Below are positions 15,010 to 21,907 of a DNA stretch of 64,000 nucleotides, one piece after another (position 1 is the first letter of the stretch; the number at the start of each line of letters is the position of its first letter). A program made the position numbers and the translations under genes. The stretch is from 66-474 sp044464225. Lineage in GTDB: Bacteria; Pseudomonadota; Gammaproteobacteria; Xanthomonadales; Rhodanobacteraceae. The notes below the pieces were generated by a model. The model saw only the letters and a program-made list of their open reading frames with translations, was not told where the DNA came from and did not search any database. Location of the stretch: assembly GCA_044464225.1 (NCBI GenBank), contig JBIQLN010000007.1, forward strand, positions 1 to 64,000, written 5' to 3'.

Positions 15010-16398
15010 ATGTCCGTTGCCGAAGTGCCATCGCGTGCGACCTTGCGTCCCGTGCGGGAAGCACGGCCATGGACGTCCGAGAGCTGGCAAAGCCATCCGG
15101 CCGCGCAGATGCCGCATTACGAGGACGCGGCGGAACTGCAATCGGCCATGCAGCGGTTGGGGGAATTGCCGCCGCTCGTGACTTCCTGGGAAGTGCTGGC
15201 GCTGAAGTCCCTGTTGGCCGAAGCCCAGCAGGGCAAGCGCTTCCTGCTGCAGGGTGGCGATTGCGCGGAGACGTTCGCGGACTGCAACAACGAGGTCATC
15301 GCGAACCGGCTGAAAGTCCTGCTGCAGATGAGCCTGGTGCTGGTGCACGGGCTGCGGATGCCGGTGCTGCGCGTTGGCCGCTTCGCCGGCCAGTACGCGA
15401 AGCCGCGTTCGGCCGATACCGAAACCATCGACGATGTGACGCTGCCCGTATATCGCGGTGAACTGGTCAACGGGGCCGAGTTCACGCCGGAAGCGCGGCG
15501 TCCCGATCCGCAGCGCATGCTGGAAGGCCATGCGCGTTCGGCAATGACGATGAACTTCGTGCGCGCCTTGATAGACGGCGGCTTCGCCGACCTGCACCAT
15601 CCCGAGTACTGGAATCTCGCGTGGGTGGAACGCTCACCGCTGGCGGCCGATTACCGCCAGATGGTGGAGGGCATTTCCGGGGCGATGCATTTCATGGAAA
15701 CGCTGGCCGGGCCGATCGCGAATTTCCAGCGCGCCGATTTCTATACCTCGCATGAAGCCTTGCTGCTGCATTACGAGCAGGCGCTGACGCGTCAGGTGCC
15801 ACGCCAGTGGGGCTGGTTCGACTTGTCGACGCATTTTCCGTGGATCGGCATGCGCACCGCGGCGCTCGACGGCGCGCACGTGGAATTTTGTCGTGGCATC
15901 CGCAACCCCGTCGCCATCAAGGTCGGGCCGGCGATGCACGCGGACCAGCTGCAACAGCTGCTCGAGATACTGAACCCTGACGATGAACCCGGTCGCATCA
16001 CCCTGATCCACCGCATGGGGGCCGGCGGCATCGGCCAGCATCTGCCGCGACTGATCGATGCCGTGAAGACGGAGGGGAGGCGGGTGCTGTGGGTCTGCGA
16101 TCCGATGCATGGCAACACCGAAAAGCTCGGCAGCGGCGTCAAGACCCGCCGCTTCGCCAACATCCGCAGCGAACTCGAGCAGGCTTTCGAAATCCACGCG
16201 GCGGCCGGCACCCGTCTCGGCGGCGTGCACCTGGAATTGACCGGCGAGGACGTCACCGAATGCATGGGCGGTGCGCGCGACCTGTCCGAGACCGATCTGG
16301 CACGCGCCTACAAATCCACCGTCGACCCGCGCCTCAATTACGAGCAGTCGCTGGAACTGGCGATGTTGATCGTCCGGAAATCCGGCGGGGAGCATTGA
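15010..16398 (+). CDS. 3-deoxy-7-phosphoheptulonate synthase, class II
   Basis: A 462-aa plant-type (class II) DAHP synthase. It condenses phosphoenolpyruvate with erythrose 4-phosphate in the first step of the shikimate pathway, in the cytosol. Family motifs are clear: LLQGGDCAETF (about residues 80-90), VLRVGRFAGQYAKPRS, YTSHEALLLHYEQALTR, and near the C-terminus TRLGGVHLELTGEDVTECMGG. This type is normal in Xanthomonadales. The start ATG at 15010 is 1 nt after the dsbB stop. Confidence 0.95.
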   Translation: MSVAEVPSRATLRPVREARPWTSESWQSHPAAQMPHYEDAAELQSAMQRLGELPPLVTSWEVLALKSLLAEAQQGKRFLLQGGDCAETFADCNNEVIANRLKVLLQMSLVLVHGLRMPVLRVGRFAGQYAKPRSADTETIDDVTLPVYRGELVNGAEFTPEARRPDPQRMLEGHARSAMTMNFVRALIDGGFADLHHPEYWNLAWVERSPLAADYRQMVEGISGAMHFMETLAGPIANFQRADFYTSHEALLLHYEQALTRQVPRQWGWFDLSTHFPWIGMRTAALDGAHVEFCRGIRNPVAIKVGPAMHADQLQQLLEILNPDDEPGRITLIHRMGAGGIGQHLPRLIDAVKTEGRRVLWVCDPMHGNTEKLGSGVKTRRFANIRSELEQAFEIHAAAGTRLGGVHLELTGEDVTECMGGARDLSETDLARAYKSTVDPRLNYEQSLELAMLIVRKSGGEH

Positions 16399-16572
16399 CC
16401 GATCAGGCCGGCGTGTCGCCCGCCAGCCGCGTGGCGCGGGTGAGCTATGATGCCGCCGTGACGGTTTCCCGTCGCGTCGTTCGAAAGGGCGTCGCGGCGG
16501 ACGGCGATCCGTGGTCTTGCGTTGCGCGGGTCCGCGGCTGACGCGAGTCGGGGAAGCAGCAGGCCGGACCGA

Positions 16573-17133
16573 ATGGACGAGAACATCACCTGCCTGATCG
16601 AAGCTGCCGCCGGCGGCGACGCCGCGTCGCACCAGGAGTTGTTCACGCGCGTTTACGGGGAACTCAAGCTCATCGCGCACCGGCAATTGCGTGCGGGCGC
16701 GGGACTCACCCTCAACACCACGGGACTGGTGCATGACGCTTACCTGAAGCTCGCCTGCCCCGGCCAGCTGGCATTGCGCAGCCGCAAGCATTTCTTCGCG
16801 CTGGCCGCCAAGGCGATGCGGCAGGTGGTCATCGACCATGCGCGCGCGCGGATTGCCGCGAAGCGCGGCGGCGGCCAGGCGCAAATCGTGCCGCTCGACA
16901 TGGTCACCGCGGCCGATGCGGTGCAATGGGCGCCCGATCGGCTGCTGCAATTCGATCGCGCGCTGGGCGAACTGGAAGCACGGATGCCGAGGCTTTCGAC
17001 CCTGATCGAAATGCGTTTCTTTGGTGGCATGGAGCTGAGCGAGATCGCCGCGCTGGAAGAAGTCAGCGAGCGCACATTGAACCGTGATTGGCGGCGCGCC
17101 CGCGCCGAGCTTTACGCGGCGTTGTACGGCTGA
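16573..17133 (+). CDS. ECF-family RNA polymerase sigma factor (kinase-linked type)
   Basis: A 186-aa sigma factor lacking regions 1 and 3. Region 2 spans about residues 15-95 (LNTTGLVHDAYLKL, then HFFALAAKAMRQVVIDHARARIAAKRGG). The region 4 helix-turn-helix (about 125-180) reads FFGGMELSEIAALEEVSERTLNRDWRRARAEL. This matches the ECF subfamily usually encoded beside Ser/Thr kinases. Here the kinase gene follows after 9 nt, and no anti-sigma gene is present. ATG at 16573 is preferred over an in-frame ATG at 16522. The gap upstream (16399-16572) has only a possible -10 (TATGAT, about 16446). It probably drives the five TGTCG-N17-CGTATG promoters downstream, which is inference. Confidence 0.9.
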   Translation: MDENITCLIEAAAGGDAASHQELFTRVYGELKLIAHRQLRAGAGLTLNTTGLVHDAYLKLACPGQLALRSRKHFFALAAKAMRQVVIDHARARIAAKRGGGQAQIVPLDMVTAADAVQWAPDRLLQFDRALGELEARMPRLSTLIEMRFFGGMELSEIAALEEVSERTLNRDWRRARAELYAALYG

Positions 17134-17142
17134 GGGGCGGCC

Positions 17143-20019
17143 ATGCCGCGACAAAGCCTCGACGAACTGTTCGACGCCTCGCGGGACATCCCCCCGGAAC
17201 GTCGAGCGGCCTGGCTCGACCTCGTTTGTTCGGATGATGCCGACTTGCGGCGCGATCTCGAACGCCTGCTGGCTGGCGATGCACGCGAGCTGGGCATGCT
17301 CGAAAGGGGACCGGAGTTGCTTGCCGAGGTGATGGCCGGTGCCGCGGAAACGCCGCAGGCTTTCGGTGCCTGGCGCGTGCTGCGACGCCTGGGTGCGGGC
17401 GGCATGGGCGAGGTATGGCTGGCCGAGCGCGACGACGCCGGATTCGTCCAGCGCGCCGCGATCAAGCAGGTTGCGTGGCCCACGCCCGGCCTGTTGCAGC
17501 GGTTCCAGCGCGAACGCCAGATACTCGCGCAACTGGAGCACCCCGGCGTCGCGCGACTGATAGACGGGGGCATGGACGCTGCGGGTTGCCCGTACCTGGC
17601 GATGGAATATGTCCAAGGCGAGCGCATCGATGCGTGGGTGCGCACGCACGCGCTCGACGTGCGCGCCACGGTGCGGGTGTTGTTGCAGGTGTGCGACGCG
17701 GTGCAGTTCGCCCACCGCAACCTGGTGGTGCACAGCGACATCAAACCCTCCAACATCCTGATGACTGACGAGGGCGCGCCGCGCCTGCTCGACTTCGGCA
17801 TCGCGCGGGTGCTTTCCGGGGACGGCTCGGAAGCGACGCACACGGCCACGCGCCTGATGACACCGGACTACGCGGCGCCGGAATGGCTCGAAGGCGGTCC
17901 GGTCACCACGGCCGTGGATGTATATGCACTTGGGGTGCTTGCCTACGAGCTGCTGTCGGGGACCAAGCCTTATCGCCTTGGCCGCGGGGGCAATCTCCTC
18001 CGTCAGCTTGCCGACCGGCCGCCGCAAACACCCAGCGCTGCCTCGGGGCGGGACCTGCCGGACCGGCGTGCACGGCGGCGTGCCCTGCAGGGTGACCTGG
18101 GCCGCGTGGTGCAGACCGCGATGGCGCGCGATCCGAGGCGCCGCTACCCCAGCGCGGAGGCGTTCGGCCGGGACCTGCGGTACTGGCTGGACGGCCGTGC
18201 CGTCGCCGCTCGTGGTGATGATGCCTGGTATCGCGTGCGCAGGTTCGTCGCACGCAACCGGGTTGCCGTGTCGGCCGTGGTCGCGGTGGTGCTGACGCTG
18301 GCCGTGGCCACCGCCTACAGCGTCCAGCAGGCGCGCATCGCCCGAGCCCAGATGCATCGCGCCGAGGCGGTGCGCGTATTCCTGGCCGACACGTTCGCGC
18401 AGATCGATCCCGCCGGAAACCAGGGCAGGACGGTCGGCATGCGCGAGCTGCTGGAACACAGCGAACAACGCTTGCTCGACGCCGGGGACATACCGCTGCC
18501 GGTACGCGTCGATCTCGCGACCCTGATCGGGACCTTTTACTGGAACCTCGCCGACAACGTCGCTTCCAAGCGCGTGCTGGAACACGCGGCGGGCATGGCC
18601 GCGGATGGCGACGTGGATGGCGAGCTCCGTGCGCGTGCCTTGCTGGCGCTGGCGAGGGTGGAGGGCGACCGGTTCGAAAACGAGGCGGCGTGGCGCCACG
18701 CGACGCAGGCGCTGGCGCTGGCGCGGCAGGCCAGCCGGCCCGCCCCGGACCTGGTGGAAGCTGCGCAGCGCATCGTCGCGACGATGGCGATCGCCCATGA
18801 CAGTCCGGTGCACGCCGAGCAGACGTTGCGCCAGTTGCTGGCACATGACCGCGCGCGCTACGGCGACAGCCAGATGGTGGCCGATGACCTGATCTCGCTG
18901 GTGCAGGCACTGATGGCGTTGCAACGCTACGACGAGGCCGAGGCGACCGGCTTGCAGGCCATCGAGGTCGGCAGGCGCGTGCAGGGAACGTTCGGCGGGC
19001 GGGTCGGGCTGGCACAGGATTTCATTGGCGAGATTCGCGTGCTGCGCGGTGACTACGCGGGCGCGAGGCCGATGTTCGCGGCGTCGGCCAAGGCGGCCAG
19101 CACGCTGTGGGGCGCCGACAACGTACGTGCCAGCATCGTGCGCTATCAGTTGCTGCACTTGGCGGTTCTCGAAGGCCGGTTCCGGCAGTCGTTGCCCGCG
19201 ATCCGCGCCATGCGCGACGAAGGGTTGGCATTGCGTACCGCGCGTCCGGACCACGCCGCGTTTTGTTCGGTGCTGCTTGCGGACACCTGGTTCGGGCTCG
19301 GCGAATTCGCGAAAGCCGAGCACACTTACCGCGAGAGCATCCCGTTGCTGCGAGCGATGACGAATGGCGAGCATTCGGATGCCATGGCCGCCACGTTTTC
19401 GAATCTCGCCCTCGTGTTGCGCTGGCAGGGCAGGTTGGACGAGGCGGAAACGGCTGCACGCAAGGCGGTCGCCATCGACCAGGACCTGCGCTTCACGACC
19501 GAGAACGGGCTGCCGCCGGACCTGGCGATGGCGCGCGATCTTTCCGTGCTCGGCGTCATCGTCGGGTTGCGCGGTCATCCGCAGCAGGCGCTGCTATACG
19601 CGCGCGCCGCAGCCGCGAAGCTGCCGCGCGAGGCGCAGGGCGAACTGCCGTTGTACGCGCAGGTTCGCGCCCGTTTGGCGCGGGCGTTGCTCGACGTCGG
19701 GAATGCCGGCTCGGCGCTGGTGCAGGCGCGGCAGGCGCAGGCCATCGCGGATCGACGATGGCCGCGGAACAACTGGCAACACGCGGAAGTGCAACGGGTA
19801 CTCGGTCGCGCCCTGCTTGCTGCCGGGAGAAGCGATGCCGCGGCAGCGGCATTGCGCGGGGCGGCGGGATTGCTCGAACCCGCACTGGCTGCCGGCGATC
19901 CGCGGGTGGCACGGATCAGGGACGACCTGGCGGAAGCGCTGCAGCAACCCGGCGCCGCCACCTCCGCGGCCAGGACGCAGGCCGGCGATGCGTCCGCGGC
20001 GGCGGGGGAACCGGGCTAG
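17143..20019 (+). CDS. Transmembrane Ser/Thr protein kinase with TPR-like C-terminal region
   Basis: A 958-aa protein. The kinase domain covers about residues 75-355: glycine loop LGAGGMGEVW (83-92), invariant Lys in AAIKQV (K108), catalytic loop HSDIKPSN (Asp199; serine replaces the usual Arg of HRD), and DFG at 217-219. A single transmembrane helix lies near 370-390. The remaining about 560 residues form alpha-helical TPR-like repeats predicted to face the periplasm. Cotranscribed with the upstream ECF sigma gene (9-nt gap). In known pairs of this type the kinase activates the sigma factor by phosphorylation; that mechanism is inferred here. Confidence 0.92.
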   Translation: MPRQSLDELFDASRDIPPERRAAWLDLVCSDDADLRRDLERLLAGDARELGMLERGPELLAEVMAGAAETPQAFGAWRVLRRLGAGGMGEVWLAERDDAGFVQRAAIKQVAWPTPGLLQRFQRERQILAQLEHPGVARLIDGGMDAAGCPYLAMEYVQGERIDAWVRTHALDVRATVRVLLQVCDAVQFAHRNLVVHSDIKPSNILMTDEGAPRLLDFGIARVLSGDGSEATHTATRLMTPDYAAPEWLEGGPVTTAVDVYALGVLAYELLSGTKPYRLGRGGNLLRQLADRPPQTPSAASGRDLPDRRARRRALQGDLGRVVQTAMARDPRRRYPSAEAFGRDLRYWLDGRAVAARGDDAWYRVRRFVARNRVAVSAVVAVVLTLAVATAYSVQQARIARAQMHRAEAVRVFLADTFAQIDPAGNQGRTVGMRELLEHSEQRLLDAGDIPLPVRVDLATLIGTFYWNLADNVASKRVLEHAAGMAADGDVDGELRARALLALARVEGDRFENEAAWRHATQALALARQASRPAPDLVEAAQRIVATMAIAHDSPVHAEQTLRQLLAHDRARYGDSQMVADDLISLVQALMALQRYDEAEATGLQAIEVGRRVQGTFGGRVGLAQDFIGEIRVLRGDYAGARPMFAASAKAASTLWGADNVRASIVRYQLLHLAVLEGRFRQSLPAIRAMRDEGLALRTARPDHAAFCSVLLADTWFGLGEFAKAEHTYRESIPLLRAMTNGEHSDAMAATFSNLALVLRWQGRLDEAETAARKAVAIDQDLRFTTENGLPPDLAMARDLSVLGVIVGLRGHPQQALLYARAAAAKLPREAQGELPLYAQVRARLARALLDVGNAGSALVQARQAQAIADRRWPRNNWQHAEVQRVLGRALLAAGRSDAAAAALRGAAGLLEPALAAGDPRVARIRDDLAEALQQPGAATSAARTQAGDASAAAGEPG

Positions 20020-20161
20020 GTTGCCGCATAACGGGAAACGACGGCCCGAAGTCCGTGCCCGCCCGACAGCGGGTGCGCGCACGGTCGATGGACCAGCACA
20101 GCATGCCTCGGGATTCGCCCCGGTATGCCGCAGCCCCCGTGTCAGCAATACACCGCGCGCA

Positions 20162-20189
20162 TGTCGTTCGTCGCCATTTTTCCCGTATG
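20162..20189 (+). promoter_or_regulatory. Putative ECF promoter A (TGTCG-N17-CGTATG)
   Basis: TGTCG at 20162-20166 and CGTATG at 20184-20189 have exactly 17 nt between them. This is one of five identical -35/-10 pairs between 20.1 and 26.9 kb. It precedes the membrane-protein gene at 20269, with a longer leader (79 nt) than the other four. Confidence 0.75.
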
Positions 20190-20268
20190 CATGGGTAACG
20201 GGAGTGGTGGCAGGCGCCCGGACAGGTGCGCCGTGTCGATGGTCCGCGGTGGGCGATGGAGGCAAGCG

Positions 20269-21012
20269 ATGTCCGGTTACGCAGAAACCTGCAACAGGGG
20301 AGCGGCGGCGCCGAGTCGCAGCAGGCACCCGCGTTTCGTAGGGTGGATCGCCGGCATTGCCGTCGCGCTGGTGCTGGCCGGCTTCGCGAAGACGTTCTAC
20401 CTGCGGCCGCTATTCATGGATCTGCCGCTTCCATCGCTCGCGATCGTGCACGGCGTCGTGATGAGCCTGTGGGTAGTGTTGTTCGTCGCGCAGGTGTGGC
20501 TGGTTGCGCGGGGGAACATGCGCTGGCACCGGCGCGTGGGCGTGGCAGGCATGGTATTGGCGCCGCTGGTGCTGATACTGGCCTTGGCGATGGCGATCGA
20601 CGCGATGCGTGCGGGGCATACCCCGGTGCCGCAGGTGACGCCCCAGCAGTTTCTCGCGGTTCCCCTGTTCAACATCCTGGTATTCGCCGGCCTCGCAGGA
20701 ACGGGGCTTGCGCTGCGCAAACACCGTGAGGCGCACCGTCGCCTGATGCTGCTGGCGATGCTGTGCCTGCTGCCGCCGGCCGTCGCGCGCATTCCGCAGG
20801 CGCTGGACGTGTTCCGGGCCGGCAGCCTGTTCCTCGCGATCGGGGTGATGGCCGCGATCATCCTGGCCTGCGCGGTGCGCGACGCCCGCCTGCACCGCCG
20901 CGCGCATCCGGCCTTCGTGTTCGGCGGCGCCACGGCGATCCTGGCGTTGCCGCTGGCACTGGTGGTTTCCCACACCGCGTGGTGGCAGCACTTCGCCGGC
21001 TTGTTGATGTAA
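20269..21012 (+). CDS. Multi-pass membrane protein of unknown function
   Basis: A 247-aa protein with about seven hydrophobic segments: near residues 24-42, 56-76, 90-112, 130-150, 160-175, 185-203 and 217-240. Conserved-looking features include LRPLF, an HGVVMSLW histidine in the second helix, and two HRR-type loops (RWHRRVG, HREAHRRLM). This pattern is shared with uncharacterised bacterial membrane proteins, but I cannot name the family. ATG at 20269 follows GGAGG at ideal spacing; in-frame ATG codons upstream, including one at 20239, are alternatives. It is preceded by ECF promoter A. Confidence 0.75.
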   Translation: MSGYAETCNRGAAAPSRSRHPRFVGWIAGIAVALVLAGFAKTFYLRPLFMDLPLPSLAIVHGVVMSLWVVLFVAQVWLVARGNMRWHRRVGVAGMVLAPLVLILALAMAIDAMRAGHTPVPQVTPQQFLAVPLFNILVFAGLAGTGLALRKHREAHRRLMLLAMLCLLPPAVARIPQALDVFRAGSLFLAIGVMAAIILACAVRDARLHRRAHPAFVFGGATAILALPLALVVSHTAWWQHFAGLLM

Positions 21013-21047
21013 GGCGCACGAGCGCGTGGCCGCGCATGGGCCGCGAA

Positions 21048-21075
21048 TGTCGCCCGCGGCGATTTTCCCCGTATG
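21048..21075 (+). promoter_or_regulatory. Putative ECF promoter B (TGTCG-N17-CGTATG)
   Basis: TGTCG at 21048-21052 and CGTATG at 21070-21075 are separated by 17 nt and lie 49 nt before the start of the small secreted protein gene at 21125. Confidence 0.78.
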
Positions 21076-21124
21076 GAGGGTTGAGCCGCAGGAAAGGCGG
21101 CCCCGACCACTACGGAGAAGTGCC

Positions 21125-21646
21125 ATGCCATCTGCATCCATCCGCGTTGCAGCCACCCTCGCAGGTGCAATGTTCGCCATCTGCGCGACCGGCGCGCCGC
21201 CGCCTGCGTCCAGTTCCGGGTCGTCTTCGCGGCCCGCGGCAGCGAAAGGGCACGAATCGGGGAACTCGCCCATGCAGTCCGATGCCATGCGCAATGCGCT
21301 GGGCGTGGCAATGCAGGCGTTTGGTTTCGCCGCATCGCACCCCGACGCCACCGAGACGGAGAAGCGGGCCGCAGCGAACCGCATGATGCAGGGAGTGTTC
21401 GATCGTGAGCTGCATGGCGGCTCCGGCAAGCGGCAGGCGGACAGCGCGAAATCGTCGCCGCCAACCTCGCCCGACGTGCCGGTGGACGCCGTGCGCCGCG
21501 CCGGCTACGAGGCCAGTCGCGCCTATCACGAGAATCCGGATTCGCAGGAAACCGCTGACGCCATCCGCCGCTTGATCCTCACCGCCGACGGCAAGTTGCC
21601 GGCCGAGGGTTCGCCATCGAAACCCTCGCACGACGATGGAGGCTGA
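21125..21646 (+). CDS. Small secreted protein of unknown function
   Basis: A 173-aa protein with a likely Sec signal peptide (MPSASIRVAATLAGAMFAICATGA, about residues 1-24), then a Ser/Ala/Pro-rich linker and a helical, charged C-terminal half. No cysteine lipobox and no recognised domain. It sits behind ECF promoter B and ahead of the large adhesin gene. The 261-nt gap to that gene holds no clear promoter of the same type, so the adhesin may be read through from here. Function unknown. Confidence 0.65.
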   Translation: MPSASIRVAATLAGAMFAICATGAPPPASSSGSSSRPAAAKGHESGNSPMQSDAMRNALGVAMQAFGFAASHPDATETEKRAAANRMMQGVFDRELHGGSGKRQADSAKSSPPTSPDVPVDAVRRAGYEASRAYHENPDSQETADAIRRLILTADGKLPAEGSPSKPSHDDGG

Positions 21647-21907
21647 TGGCGGCGGCAGCGTCGGGGTGGCCTGCGCAAGCGAGCGCGAACCGCGCTGCCC
21701 GGTGACAACGCAGCGTCATGCATGCAAAGGGGCCATGCCACGAGATGTCGCGCGGCGCCGCCGCGATCCGTGCGTCGAATCCGAAGGCGTTGCTGCCGCG
21801 CGCGGCAAAGGCGAAGCCGATTGTCATTCCACACGGCGTGATCACGCAGCCGCGAGACACCGACGGCGACTGCATGAGTCGCCGCGACGACAAGGGGAAC
21901 TGAAACG

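Noticed and set aside
15634..19578. A very long minus-strand open frame (over 1300 codons)
   Set aside because: It runs antisense to the DAHP synthase, sigma-factor and kinase genes, which have clear family motifs. High GC content makes stop codons rare in the opposite frames, and the translated sequence is low-complexity and unlike any protein family.
21819..21850. A degenerate ECF promoter before the adhesin gene (TGTCG with CGTGCG near 21768-21796)
   Set aside because: The spacing is 18 rather than 17 and the -10 is altered, so it does not fit the five exact copies. The adhesin may be read through from promoter B instead.
21718..21903. A 61-codon frame between the secreted protein and adhesin genes
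   Set aside because: No ribosome site or signal, and composition is like a GC-rich non-coding shadow. It is not preceded by one of the ECF promoters.
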